Part shown: piece by piece, positions 11,217 through 23,400 of the stretch
How the letters are laid out: the number at the start of each line of letters is the position of its first letter
Position numbering within the stretch: position 1 is the first letter of the stretch
From: [Phialemoniopsis] sp. UDSM-2020
Taxonomy: Eukaryota; Ascomycota; Sordariomycetes; Thyridiales; Thyridiaceae
Reading direction: 5' to 3'
NCBI GenBank assembly: GCA_018873225.1
Contig: JAEILZ010000003.1
Span: 1,054,001 to 1,118,000, forward strand
Length of the DNA stretch: 64,000 nucleotides
Program-made: the position numbers and the translations under genes
The notes under the pieces: generated by a model
Database searches by the model: none
Told to the model about the DNA's origin: nothing
What the model saw: the letters and a program-made list of their open reading frames with translations, nothing else

Positions 11217-11970
11217 TATCGGTTATCGAGTAGGTATGCGCAACCTCTTACCGGGACAGAACTGAAGTCGGAAAGGTCCGTGGCTAAGTAGCTATATGTC
11301 ATGAGGAACAGCTCGAGGCGAGGTCGGACCGGCTGGAGCTTTTGACATCTTCAAAATTCCGACGAACGACGGCGAGGGGAGTGGGTCCTGGGTAAGGTGA
11401 CATTTGGCGCAGGTGATTGGCTGGTCTGGGGAGCTGTTTTAGTGAGCAAAGGTACCTGCAGAATAGCGCGCCATCGCCAACTGAATCCGGCCCGGCAATC
11501 GCTAGAAATGACGGCATTTCTGACTTGTTGATTCTGTAGCAAAGCTAGACGTCTCTCCAGCTAGTAGCGACATGTGAAACATCCCCAAGAATGTCTAGAT
11601 CCGTCTCCTTCAGCCTTGTAATCGCCATCTTTCCTTCTCCATCCTCGCCCTCTCTAAGCGGATGTCGCATGCTCTGTATCGCAACGTTCTAACCGCTTTT
11701 GAGGTACCCCTTGTCACGGGCTCATCCGCTTTGGGACGCATTTGGTGCTGGGATTTACATGTGACATCACCCACCAGACACTTTCGTCCATGGGATCGAC
11801 AAGTCTCACGGCTGCCTTCAACATCAACCTCGCGGTTCAACACTCGCTCTTGCTCATGGGCAATGCGCTCATGAGTATAATCATCTTTATTTCCTAGCAT
11901 ATGTAATATCCTTATCCGTGCATCCTTGGAATTCAACCGCGCGCGGCAATCGTCGCCTCCTATCGCCAAA
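11217..11970. promoter_or_regulatory. Divergent promoter region PET191/lipase
   Basis: About 750 bases separate the two divergent start codons. A GATTGG (inverted CCAAT) motif lies at about 11413-11418, roughly 200 bases upstream of the PET191 start. CCAAT boxes are bound by the Hap complex, which often controls respiratory genes, so a role for PET191 is plausible but inferred. A 130-codon antisense frame overlaps the lipase start and has no support. Confidence 0.4.
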
Positions 11971-13905
11971 ATGCCGGTCCCGTTTATTGGACGTCTTAAC
12001 ATGTCAGTACCCCAGCCCTCACACGACTAGACATTAGAGTAGACCCCGCGGGAAGTTGTACAGATCGCTGATTGTCAGTCGCAGAATCGAGTACATCGCT
12101 CTGGTCGGCTCCTTCATTCTCGTCGGCCTCGAGGCCGTGATCCGCATCTTGACCTTGGCCCTCCGTGCGTCCCTCCCAACCTTTCAGACAGAATCAACGT
12201 TGGCACTAACCTTGCGCAGCCGCAACCTTGATCAACCTTTTCTACCGAGCATCGAGGAGGATATTCGACAGGTTTCGGTCAGCTGCAGAGAAGAAGTCGG
12301 AAGAGAGGAAGAAGAGTAGGATTAACCCCGAGATACGCTTGTCTCGCATATGCTGACACCGTATACTTGACAGAGATCTCAACATCTGTACAGGATGCCT
12401 CGGACTTTGTCGAGCTATGTCGCCTGCACGGCTATACGGCGGAGGAGCATGTCATGCAAACCCGGGACGGCTATCTTCTCGGTCTTCACCGCTTAGCTTA
12501 CAGAAAAGGGGAGGAGGACACCAAGGTCAATGCTGGCCCCGGAAGCGTAAGGAAACGTGTGGCGTACCTCCACCACGGTCTCCTCATGAACAGTGAGGTC
12601 TGGGTTTGCCTCACAGAGGCTCAGCGCACGCTTCCCTTCACCTTGGTTGAGCAGGGCTTTGATGTCTGGGTACGGGCTTATCCCCATCCCCGACCAGATA
12701 TCAAGTTGTATACTTACAAATCGCAGTTTGGAAATAATCGAGGCAACAAGTACTCGAAAAAGTCGGTCAAGTGCTCCTCCAAGTCGATCCGGTTCTGGAA
12801 CTTCTCGATCGACGACTTCGCCCTCTACGACATCCCGGATAGTATAGCATACATTCTTGAGACTACGGGCGAAAGGTCCTTGTCGTACATTGGATTCTCG
12901 CAGGGTACAGCCCAGGCCTTTGCCTCACTGGCCATCCACCCGAAGCTCAACGATCAGGTCAACGTCTTCATCGCGCTCGCCCCTGCTATGTCACCTGCAG
13001 GACTTTCTAACGGCATCGTCGACGCATTGGTCAAGGCGTCGCCCCAGGTCCTCTTCCTCATGTTTGGGCGGCGCTCGATTCTTAGTTCGGCAACCATGTG
13101 GCAGTCGATACTGTACCCGCCCATCTTCGTCAAGGTTATCGACCTCGGCCTGGGCTTCCTGTTCAACTGGAAGGCCAAGAACATAGCGACGTCGCAGAAG
13201 CTAGCCGCCTACCCGCATCTGTACTCATATACCAGCACCAAGTCGGTCGTCCACTGGTTCCAGATCATAAGGACAAAGTCGTTCCAGATGTACGACGACG
13301 ACGTGCACCCGCCGCTCTCGACGTCGTCGCGCCACACTAAGGTGGCCAAGTACCCGACGCGCAACATCAAGACGCCCATCGTGCTCGTCTACGGCGGGTC
13401 GGACTCGCTCGTCGACATCAAGGTCATGCTCAAGGAGCTGCCGCCGCAGACGGTCGCCACCGAGATCCCGCACTACGAGCACCTCGACTTTTTATGGGCG
13501 CGCGACGTCGACGCGCAGGTCTTCCAGCACGTGTTTGACGCGCTCGACAGCTTCACCGACGCGGCGCACTCCAAGGAGGAGTACGCGCGGTACCGCAGCG
13601 CGCGGCACATGAGCCTCAGCGCGTCGGCGAGCTTCGGCAGGCACTCGAGGCATTACAGCGATGCGCTCGACAGCGACGTGAGTGCATCGCGCAGCGGGTC
13701 GCTTGACGAGGGCGTCAAGGGCGAAGCGCGCGAGGCGCACCATGCTATGGAGGGCGACCAGGCTGCTGCGCGACTCCTGAGCGACGACGAGACGCTTAGC
13801 CAGCCGTCGACGCCGGACGGGGCTGGGCTGGGGATCACGCCTGGCATGAGTAGGGACGGGTCGTTGCAGTTTGTGAATAAAGGGTCGCCGGATCCGTCGA
13901 GTTGA
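11971..13905 (+). CDS. Membrane-anchored acid lipase / steryl ester hydrolase
   Basis: Four exons (11971-12002, 12064-12164, 12220-12315, 12374-13905) join in frame to 586 aa. The N-terminus has a hydrophobic segment (about residues 18-46, RRIEYIALVGSFILVGLEAV), then a basic Lys/Arg cluster. The abhydro-lipase module begins near residue 80. HHGLLMNSEVW is the oxyanion-hole loop, GFSQG (about 250-254) is the nucleophile elbow, GGSDSLVD supplies the Asp (about 420) and HYEHLDFLW the His (about 446). This is the layout of yeast Tgl1/Yeh1/Yeh2, which hydrolyse steryl esters at lipid droplets or the plasma membrane. I cannot say which paralogue it is. The last 120 residues are Ser/Asp-rich, probably disordered and phosphorylated. 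Confidence 0.93.
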
Positions 13906-14881
13906 TGCTCATATGTCAGGGACTGGTTTTTTAGCAGCGCGGTCGTTGGTGGATAGAATGTTTCATGATACCAGAGTTCGGAGGTGAGCAGGAGGGCTTC
14001 TCATTCATAGACCTTCATTCCGGGGAGTGAATAGTACATCATCTCATAAACCCTAGCCGTGCAGACGTCAGAATACAAGCACAGTCTCTCCAAGCACGCT
14101 CATCCAGAATCTCAAGCTCAAGCTTGACCGACCATGCAATCTACATCCCGAGAGATGGTGTGTTTGAGATTTCGAGATGTAAGTTCACTATTCACATAAG
14201 TGAAGCCGTTACTTCCCCATTCTCACAAATATCGCAGCCTCGAGAGGAGGAAAGTCATTGTCATGAACAGAGGTGGACTGATGCAATTATGTTAGTGTGG
14301 CATATACGTGGTGCCACTGAGCCGCCAAGGCCCCTGCATAACCCGCATGCAACCTCAACCAGCCGCCAACAACATGCAATTGTCTATACCTATGCACCTC
14401 AATGTGGTGTTGAGCTCTGGAGTTGTTGCATCGACAAATTGAGAAGTTGCCATCTTGAATATGGTCTGAGGCGTCTCTTCCTGTCCAAGGAAGGCAAAAA
14501 AATGTTGGCATACAAGGTCAGCGCCGGCGGTATAAGCCTGGCCTGATATAAGGACCCTCAAAATCATCCGATGCATCGACATGGCACCACAAACCGTCTC
14601 GCGAAGAGCGGGTCCGATTCATCGCAGGTCAGTTCAGCTCTGCATACAAGCAATTGCAAGGCAGAGACATCCTCTCGTCCGAAGATGGAGGCGGTGAATT
14701 GTTGCACATTGCAGAGGAACAGTTTGTTGATATAAAACCGCTCTCGTCATGGTCGAGATCTTGTCGACTACCCCTATCTCATCCCTCATACCTAACCTCA
14801 TTCACATATTGTGAGAGCAGTATTACAGACACCACCAAGCCTTGTGAACTTGCCCCTTGAGAGTATATAACACAGGTAAAG
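13906..14881. other. Intergenic region with a weak spliced ORF candidate and a TATA box
   Basis: This stretch follows the lipase. A possible small gene (ATG 14133, intron 14179-14237, stop 14546, about 117 aa) keeps frame across a GTAAGT..CAG intron but has no recognisable domain, so I do not call it a gene. The last 200 bases form the promoter of the alpha/beta hydrolase. Confidence 0.4.
14730..14736 (+). promoter_or_regulatory. TATA box of the alpha/beta hydrolase gene
   Basis: TATAAAA lies about 146 bases upstream of the hydrolase ATG at 14882, a spacing compatible with a short 5' UTR. A second TATATAA (about 14865-14871) is too close to the ATG to act as the core promoter unless the start site lies inside the coding region. 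Confidence 0.45.
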
Positions 14882-15961
14882 ATGCCCGCATCACCGATTG
14901 AGATCCCGACCTCGGACGGCCGCAAGCTGGCCGGCACTCTGTACACGCCGAGCCTGGCCCCGCCGCCGTTCGGCAAGCCGCATCAGCTGCCGGCGCTGAT
15001 CTTGGCACCGACCTTCACGGCCACGCAGACCATGGGCGCCCAGAACTGGGCTCAGCACTTCACCTCGCACCTGTGGCTCGCCGTCGTGACTTTTGATGCC
15101 CGCGGCTTTGGGCTGTCACAGGTAAGGAAACCCCCTTTCCCATTTCTGTCCACTTACACCAACCACACCCCCGTCGCCACCGCCGTTCCCTTAGCGAAAC
15201 ACATACAAACATTGGTACTAACGCATCATCCAAATAAATAGGGCGAAGGCTTCGTCTCCCAAGAGGCCCTCCCAGCGGCCCAGATCGCCGACCTCCAGGA
15301 CGCCATCACCTTCGCCGCGGCGCACGAGCTCATCGACCCGAACCGCATCGCCCTCTGGGGGTCCGGCCTCTCGGGCGGGCACGTCCTGCACGTCGCGGCC
15401 GTCGACAAGCGCGTCCGCGCCGTCATCTCCCAGGCGCCCATGGTCGACGGCTGGGAGACCCTCGCCCGCCGCGTCCGCCACGACGTCCTCCCGGACCTCG
15501 AGGCGCGCTTCGCGGCCGACCACACGGCCCGCGCGACGAGCGGCCCCGGGGGGCAAAAGCCGGGCGTGGTGCCCGTCGTGTGCGACCCCAGCACGCCCGA
15601 GGGCATGGCGACGATCTGCGCGCTGCCGGGGCGGGACTCATGGGCGCACTTCTCGAGCAATGGTAGCGACGAACAGGGGGGCTGGCGCAACGAGGTCACG
15701 CTGCGCTCGCTCGAGGCCATCAGGGGCTACGTCCCGGCCACGCTGGTGGCCAAGGTGTCGCCGGCGCCCTTGCTCATGGTCGTGGCGCGGGACGACCGTG
15801 TGTGCGGGGCGGACCTGGCGCTCGCGGCGTACGAGAAGGCGCTTCAGCCCAAGGAGGTGCGGTTCGTCGACGGCGGGCACTATAGTGTCTATGGCGGGGA
15901 GAAGTTTGAGGGGAATGTCGAGGGGCAGATTGTTTGGCTTAAGGGGGTGTTTGGGCTGTGA
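14882..15961 (+). CDS. Alpha/beta hydrolase (dienelactone hydrolase/acetyl-xylan-esterase-like fold)
   Basis: Two exons (14882-15121 and 15242-15961) are separated by a 120-nt phase-0 intron and give 319 aa. The protein starts MPASPIEIPTSDGRKLAGTLY. FDARGFGLSQGEGF, just past the splice junction, is the strand-turn typical of soluble alpha/beta hydrolases. WGSGLSGGH has the nucleophile-elbow shape G-x-S/G-x-G; the serine of GLSGG is the likely nucleophile. VARDDRVCG probably provides the acid and DGGHYSVYGG the histidine. There is no signal peptide or transmembrane segment, so it is probably cytosolic. Hydrolases of this group often sit beside secondary-metabolism genes, but none is seen here. 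The substrate is unknown. Confidence 0.85.
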
Positions 15962-16227
15962 ATGAGGAAAAAGGGGGGCGTGTGAAAAGGGATTGGATGG
16001 TATCATGATGAATTATGATTGGGGATCTTGTGTATGAGTAGCTGGCGGTGCCAAAAGATTTCAATAACTTGTATGATTGGTATATTGCAAACAGTATGAA
16101 TTCTGTTTAGTCTACTATTCAAAGCCTCTTTAGAGTGAACATGTCGAAAAGCAACATGACGCCAACTCCCAAACGGTCTATCCCAAAACACCCAATACAA
16201 TTCAAAAGTTTGATAGAGAAATGACAA

Positions 16228-17283
16228 TCACCTGCCTTCCTGCGAGGCACTCTCGCTCTCCACGGCAGGAGACTCCTCGCCGCCCTTCTCCCTCTCCCCC
16301 TCCGTCTCCTTACCCTTGCCCTTGCGCCCGCCACTGCTAATAAGCTCCTTGAAGCAAAAGTTGGGATGGAAGATATTGAGCACAAGGCACGCCACGACGA
16401 TCATGACGCCCTCGAACCCGATGAAGAGATTCTGCTTGTACATCAGGGGCCCCTCCCAGCCGCGGCTCAGCTCGGCGACGCGGTACACGCAGCGCCAAAA
16501 GATGCACACGGTCGACACCGTCAGGGCCCCCAGAAACCCGCGGAACGCCCAGCTGCGGCGCATGCGCCTGACGGCCTCGGTCTGGTCGAACGCGTCCTCG
16601 CCGAGCCGGCGGTGGCGGCGCCAGGCTCGCACGGCAAAGTCGGCCGTGATGACGATGAAGACGAGCAGCGTGAAAACCTGGAACGCGAGCCCGGCGATCA
16701 TGATGTCGTCGCCCGTCTTGGTCGACGTGCCGCGGTGGCTGGCGACCGAGGCGATGCCGCCGCCCGCGGCCTGCAGGACGAGCGAGACGACGTCGCAGGG
16801 GATGAAGATGCGCGTGTAGTACTTGGGGGGGATGCGCGAGTTGTCGGCGCCGAACGCTTGGACGATGCGGCGCAGGCAGAGGTAGATGCCCGCGGCCATG
16901 AAGGCCGGGCCGATGGTCAGGCAGATGATTTGCATGAGGAAGCCGTGCTCGCCCCAGGGGTTCTTCCAGCTCATGACGCGGCCCGCGTAGCCGATGATCT
17001 CGCAGAGGGTGCCGAGCACGAGGGCCGTGGTGAAGGCGTATCCGCGGCGGGTGATGGCGCAGGTGAGCAGGAAGAGCAGGCAGGAGAGGGAGAAGAGGGC
17101 GAGGAAGACGGCGTTGGGCGCGAGCCTGATGTGGTAGAGGTAGTAGCTGCGGACGTTCTCGCAGCCGGGCGTCTTGGGGTTGTTGCTGCAGATGGTGGAC
17201 CACTTCTCGCCGCTCGTGGTGACGGTGTAGGTGACGGCGGCCCTGGCCACGAGGCCGAGCAGGTCGTCTACGATGTGAGACAT
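16228..17283 (-). CDS. RTA1-like seven-transmembrane protein
   Basis: One exon encodes 351 aa with seven hydrophobic stretches. The short N-terminal ectodomain contains paired cysteines (ICSNNPKTPGCENV) and is followed by RTA1-family landmarks: LGTLCEIIGYAGRVMS in the second and third helices, LTIGPAFMAAGIYLCLRRIV, IFIPCDVVSLVLQAAGGG, and a final helix ending in LNIFHPNFCF. The tail after about residue 320 is Lys/Glu-rich and cytosolic. Members of this fungal family (Rta1, Rsb1, Pug1) are linked to resistance to toxic lipids and drugs and to transbilayer movement of lipids or haem at the plasma membrane; the substrate here cannot be told. It is convergent with the alpha/beta hydrolase gene, with a spacer of only 266 bases. 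Confidence 0.92.
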   Translation of the reverse strand: MSHIVDDLLGLVARAAVTYTVTTSGEKWSTICSNNPKTPGCENVRSYYLYHIRLAPNAVFLALFSLSCLLFLLTCAITRRGYAFTTALVLGTLCEIIGYAGRVMSWKNPWGEHGFLMQIICLTIGPAFMAAGIYLCLRRIVQAFGADNSRIPPKYYTRIFIPCDVVSLVLQAAGGGIASVASHRGTSTKTGDDIMIAGLAFQVFTLLVFIVITADFAVRAWRRHRRLGEDAFDQTEAVRRMRRSWAFRGFLGALTVSTVCIFWRCVYRVAELSRGWEGPLMYKQNLFIGFEGVMIVVACLVLNIFHPNFCFKELISSGGRKGKGKETEGEREKGGEESPAVESESASQEGR

Positions 17284-18810
17284 GACTGTGCCTTTGGAGA
17301 GACGGACGGCCCAAGCTGTCTACTCTGTTGATTTTGGCGAAGCCGGGTGTGACTGCGTCTTCGGTGATAAAGACGGGCTGAAAGTCGAGCTGAGAAGGGG
17401 AGGAGAAAAAGATATACTCAACTCCCACAGCAGCTCTTCTTCCCAAGTCCGGGGCGCTCAACTGCTCGGTCCTCCCGAAACCGAGAAACGGCTTTGTTAC
17501 ACAGGAAGTTTATCTTGAGATCTGAGAAGCTGACATAGAGTCTAAAAGGAGCTGTATGATTCATGTAGCGCAGCGGCAGATATATGGCAAAGGCGCCGGG
17601 GAAGGCTACGCCCCCGTCTTATCGGATGGCCCGCTCCCAGTGGCTAGTTGCCGGAGCTACGTGCGGCCAGACCATGGCTACTCGATCCTCGCACTCGGAT
17701 TTCCAGGCGAAGGTTTGGTGCTATGATGTTGTTGTCTTTCTTTGGACTAAGAATAGTGGCTGCAGAGTCAATGCCAATTACTTCGTGTGGGGGAGGACGG
17801 GACGATAAGCTTCAAGAGATCAACGGTCCTTGATTCGAGTCGACGAACCAGACTTCTCTTTGCCACAGGACAATGCAGGATTTCCATGTCGACCTTCATG
17901 GTCTTTGTGAGGCTGACTTGGTCTCGTGTTGTTGACACTCATGCTGTGCAGCAATGCACTCTTCATGCCAGTGGATGTGGACGAAGAGGCTTAGACGGAA
18001 ATAGTGTTACACAAGCTTTTCCAGGTCGAAAATAAGCTTAACCTGCACCCATCAGAATCCTGGCACTCACACAGCTAACTGGTCAATGTATGGCTGGTGC
18101 CAGGGCTAGATCCCGACTTCCGCGAGAATGGCGGTGCTGTCTATGTAAACCGGGCGAGAATAATTGCCCTTCCTGCGGTCATGCTTACTGTACTACCTAC
18201 TGCACTTTCTATGAACATATTCTTCTAGGACTCAACTGACGAATCGTTGATGTTATGAGACGGTCGAGTAATGGCTCCAGTGGGACAGCAACAAAATCTC
18301 TAAGCCGGCTTCTGGAACGGTCTATTCAGCTCTTAGTGTCTCCTAGACGCCAGTCGACGAAATTAGATCCTTGAGGAATGTCTTCGGGCTATGATTCGGC
18401 AAGTGGCACACGCACACACCCAAAACAACATGCCTTGAGGCTGCAGAGGATGGGATAGATTTAACAGGGTAGACCCTCTGGCCTGATGTAGATTGTCTTG
18501 CGAAGCTGACACTTGTTGGTGTAAGCTCTGGCTGACGTCGGACCTACAGTGTTGTGGAGCGCCGGCCCCGGTGTGGGAATCCCGGGCTTGGCAACCGGCA
18601 GCTGAAGATCAAACCCGCATCATCCCGGGATAATCAACATCCAACATTTTGATATTCAAAATCACGAGCGTATGACAACTTTGGATGCAGTAGCAAATGA
18701 GAACGTTAATCTCATTACATGTAGATCCGTAGCTATGCTAAACCTCCATACCATCTGAACTCTATTGAATCAAATGATGGCACTCCTAAAGCTACATCAT
18801 CAACAACTCT
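17284..18810. other. 1.5-kb intergenic region, no supported gene
   Basis: The stretch lies between the RTA1-like start and the GPI2 stop. The first few hundred bases must hold the RTA1-like promoter. Only short open frames are present, with no tRNA signature and no repeats longer than chance. Confidence 0.5.
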
Positions 18811-20464
18811 CTACTCATCCCAGTGCCGCCTACTGATAATAATCGGCCTCGCCGGGTCCCACGGCCCGTAGATCTCGTTCTTGTACTTTTGCAGGCCAAT
18901 CAGCCACCAGCTGCACCCGCCCATCGTCAGCGCCGCCATGGCAACACCGACCACCATGCCCAGCAGGCCGCCGCGCCACGGCCACGTGCCGGGAGACGGC
19001 TTGGTCAGGATCATGCCGACGCCGCAGCCCGCGCCCAGGACCAGCAGGACCGTCAGCACGACGTGGAAGCGCCAGCTGCGGTGGCGCGCGTAGCGCCGGA
19101 ACACGGGGGCGAGGCCGAACACCTCGATGCTGAACAAGGTCAGGCTGAACACCTGGCCCGTCGAGGGCAGGCGGCTGGCGAGCACGGTCGAGGCCATGAG
19201 CGCGGCGTTGGTCGACAGCGAGGCGACGGGGAAGCGGTAGACGCCGCCCCAGTCGCCCGAGTAGTCGAAGAAGAAGATGTTGATGGCGAGCAGCCAGAAG
19301 GACATGGCCCAGATGCTGTCCGACGAGGTCGAGCGCGTGAGCGACTTGAGGATGGGTGAGAGGCCGAGCAGCGTAAAGTAGATGAGCACAGCCGACTTGA
19401 TGGTACCGAGGCGTAGGTGGGCGCGCTCGGTGCGCAGGGGTGACGAGGGCCGGTGCCGGAGCTCCGGCGAGGTGGGGTCGGGCCCGGGGGTACTGGTGCT
19501 GCGGGCGCCGCTGAGGCGTGAGGCGGAGGAGACGAGCGAGACAGCCGAGGCAGACTGTATATGCCTTGCTGCCGGCAGGCTGGTGGTGCTAACACTCTTG
19601 GGTATGGCGGGCCGGAGCGGTGCGTGTAGGTTGGATGCGGAGCTCATGGCCGACGGCAGGTTCGAGACGCTGCTGTTGGCCGTCAAGGGTGAGTGGGTGT
19701 CGCGGGTGTCGTAGCCACTGCCATTGCCACCAGTCTGTAGCCTCTGCGGCCTGAACTGCTTGCCGCTGATGCTCTTCGTCCGTGTGAGACCGGTGCCCTC
19801 CTCGTCGTCAGTCTCCTGCATCACCCACCAGTCCCAGAGGAGCCAGCCGAGGAAGGTCACGAAGCTGCCCAGCCCCACCACGGCCACGGGGCTCACCCGT
19901 TCCTGGAAGATGCCCACGAAGCATACGACAAAGATGATGACGGAGCAGACATGCTGCACGATCACTGTGAAGTCAGCCACCAAAGGCCAGAAGTCGTAGG
20001 GCTGGAGGCGCGGGTTTCGCTGGAGGTTCTCGAGAAAGGTGGCTTGATCGGTATAGTTGTCCGGGTCTGCAATTGCCAAATCATCAGCATGTCAGCAATC
20101 CTTACTCATATACAACGCCATTGGCCCGCCTTGACCATTGCTTACATGTCTGTTTGACCCAGAGCAGCTTCTTCCAGGCCCTCCTGCGCCGCCTACTCCG
20201 ACTCCTATCCCCAGGAGCCTTGTAGTGCATGCGGTGGGACCTCAGCTCGTTGCCCGAAACCTCCCCATTGTCGTAGCCGGCAAGGCGTCTGGGCGGAGAG
20301 GTGTTGGTGTAGAAGGCGGCATCGGGAGAGAGGTGGGAGGGGTCGGCGCGCGGAGCATCGATCGAGATGGGCAGGGTGGACGCCCGTAGCGGCGGCGGGA
20401 AGGGAGCATCAATGTCGGTAGACAGGGTCGGAGATGGCCGTTTGGCACCCGGGGCGGAGGCCAT
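18811..20464 (-). CDS. GPI2: GPI-GlcNAc transferase subunit Gpi2 (PIG-C)
   Basis: The product is a subunit of the ER complex that adds GlcNAc to phosphatidylinositol in the first step of GPI-anchor synthesis. Two exons, 20464-20146 and 20066-18811, give 524 aa. The family hallmark spans the splice junction: WKKLLWVKQ in exon 1 and YPDNYTDQATFLENLQRN in exon 2. About eight hydrophobic helices follow, with FDYSGDWGGVYRFPVASLSTN and the closing region KYKNEIYGPWDPARPII. The protein is longer than yeast Gpi2 (about 280 aa) because of a Pro/Ser-rich N-terminus of about 90 residues and a Ser/Thr-rich insert (about 180-290) between the second and third helices. Such inserts are common in filamentous fungi. 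The intron is 79 nt. Confidence 0.94.
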
Positions 20465-23400
20465 GTCCCTGTCCCCTTCCGCACAAGGTCGACCTGCTGC
20501 GCTACGCGCAGCTTAGAAGCTTGCTCTTGTTGTCGTCGTCGCAGGCCTGAGCTGATGCTGCGGGGTCATGGTCTGCGGTGGTGCGTCTGGTGTGTGTGCG
20601 CCTGTAGTTCGCAAGGGCGAGATTGCGATACTGAAGAATTTAGTGAGACACTAGACTTGACACGCCGCCCGCTGCGCTGCAACGCGTACCATCCACTGAC
20701 ATCACGGGCTACATCACGCACAGACCAAGCCTACCTAACAGAAAGGTGCTAAGCTTTTCTGGCTCAACTTGTTTCGCCATCCCTTGTCCAAACCCTCGAG
20801 ATGCGAAGCCTTCATGTAACAGAGATCCATTTGGAATATATCCCCTGTCTCTTGGTGTTTTCTATTTTTACAAGACAGACAGGAACCATTCTCTTGGCAT
20901 GATGAAACTGTTTCCTCGTTTCGAGAGATGCCATGCTACTGCTACCCTGACATGATATTCTTAGAACCAAACTTCCAAGGGTGAGCTGTCTCGAGAGCAA
21001 GTTTTGACGAGACAGCTTCCAAACGTGTTTCCGGAGATCAACAGCGGGGAAGGAGACTTGGGGCATCACCAGCTCTGAATCGTTTGATTTTTTTTTGGTT
21101 CTCAGCACAGTCTTATCCGACTACCTACCTATTCTGGTAGCATTGGTTTCATCTCAGTGCATCTTCACCGATAGCTTCTGGAATGCACTGCGGGCTTTTT
21201 CGCGATTGACAGGCGACGATCCCGTGTCTCAGCAGTCCTCTGGAAAGACGTGCTCTCATGGATAGATGCCCAGTCTCTGGGCATTGGATCCCGCTCATCG
21301 AACAATTCGAGACAGCAAGGAATGCGTCCGTGGGCTCGAGACACAATGACATTTCAAGACAGCACAAACGAGATCAATGCCCTCACCGACCTGGGCTGCT
21401 CGTGGCGTCGAATGTGTTTTACTGGTAAGTATTGAGCTCTCGTGTCCGGCTGTGACCGAAATAATGCTTCTGCCTGCTCGGCTCTTCTCTCGATGGCGCA
21501 CTGGAATTACGTGGTCTCGTGCGTGATTGCCCCCTTCGGTGGCCAGGAACGAGTAGTTCCTCTCTGATACGAGATGGAACGTGCCCTTCGCAGCACCCAA
21601 AGTACCTACCACATGGCACTTTAAACAGGGCACGATGATGAACAGGCACGGAGGACGCGACTCGCGAGCCAGTTCATACAGAGGATATTGCAGTGACTTA
21701 CAATACGAGATGCTGCTGCCGTCCCCGTCGCTGCAAAGCGGAGAATCGAGACCCTGGAATGGGCAGTTTCCAGCTTGGGCCAGCGTCTTGTCAGGCGGAG
21801 CCCGTGTCTCGCAGGGACGGAGCACCCACTGGAGATGCTGGAATTCTCCGTGCAACTCCGGAGTGGAGGAGTGGTCTTTTGGCTGGGTGCTGGCTCGAGC
21901 TTTACTCAATCGAGTCAATGCATCGTTAAAGTCAAAAACAGTGGGAAAAGAGGGGACCTCCAGCGATCTTTGCCAGGACATTCCAGACCCCATCGGCGCC
22001 CAGATCCCTGTCTGTACGGCAGGGCCAGCCAGAAGTGACAGGGCCGTGGCCCATCCAGCAAAAGAAAACACGGGCAAGCAGGTGCCTCAACTCCACTGCA
22101 GGAACAGCACCCAGCCCACCAACCCACCCACTGTCGCACAAGGAGGCTTCCCAGCACAGCGTCCCCTATTCATCAGTCAGACCGGAGTCGACACCAGCAC
22201 ATGCTTCGCCCAAGATCCATAGTGCCATGGTTCTCCAGTGCTCCAAACCCACGCCGGAATGGAGCCACGAGCAGATCCGCTTACAGGATAACAATGCTTG
22301 GCTCTGCTGATCCATGGGACCAATTTGTCCTATTCTGGAGAGAAGAGAGGTGGCTGTGCTACAAGTCATCACTCCTCCTGCATTGCATGCATTTGTACCA
22401 CGTCTTCAACAAGCCATGACTTGCCAAGTAGGTATTATCATTTACCTTGCAGGACTCTTGGCCCGCGGCTCCATGTCGGTTCTCCCCTGGCGCGCATGAA
22501 ACCCTTTAGACTTTTGGAATTACATCACATTCTATAACTTTTGGGCGGGATGGGTACCCAGCAATGCAATACGCAAAGACACGGGAGGCAAGAATGACAT
22601 TGTTCGTCCGCCCTTTTTGGTTCTTTGTTGGCTTCGAGTCGAGGCCGCATGAACAAGAAGAAATGCCACCATCGGGGGCTTGATGATGGCATCAAGCCAT
22701 TGGCGGCGCTCCCTCCGACAAAGGACAAGCGAAAGTGCTCTCACTTTCGAGGTGAGATGGGAGATGACCTAATAAGTCCGGCTTATGTACAGGGCTGTTA
22801 GCCATATCACGCTGTTGGATGCTGGTTGTTGCCGATCGCTGGCGGCTGCAGTCTTCCTCTGACCGATCCCCGTCATTTCGATCTGCCCTGCACGAAGCGC
22901 CACGGCGGCCATTAGCTTCTGGCGCGAAGGATGGCCCGTTTGACATCATCCCCAAAGTACCGGGCTGCTTCTCGCTTTTCATTCTGCAGAGAGTGATGAA
23001 TTACCATCATGTACCGCAGGTTCGCCTACGGTACGACGCAGCCACTAGCCAATCTTTAATATCTCGATCCGACTCTTGTACGGAGTAAGGTCAAACACCA
23101 GTCCAATTGACTAGGGCCGACGCCTCCTCCACCACCAAGCTTAGCAAAGGCATGCGTACTCCTGGGGTAGGCAGCAGAATAAAGCACTGCCCATCTATCA
23201 GAATTCCAGTCCCCCATCTGGGGCCTTTGTATTATACGATGAGACCAATTGCAATCCTTAAGCCTCGTCCCGTTCTCCAGAGACTCTCTGCTGTACGATG
23301 CGAAGTTGCTCGTACACAGAATCATGATCATCATTCTCTCTTTTTGCAAGAAAGCTCGACATCTCCGAGGAGCGGGCTGCCTCCCGACTAAGCTTGCACA

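Noticed and set aside
16316..17461. Long frames on both strands overlapping the RTA1-like gene, up to 374 codons
   Set aside because: Skewed Arg/His/Pro or Asp/Glu/Val composition shows they are other frames of the same GC-rich exon.
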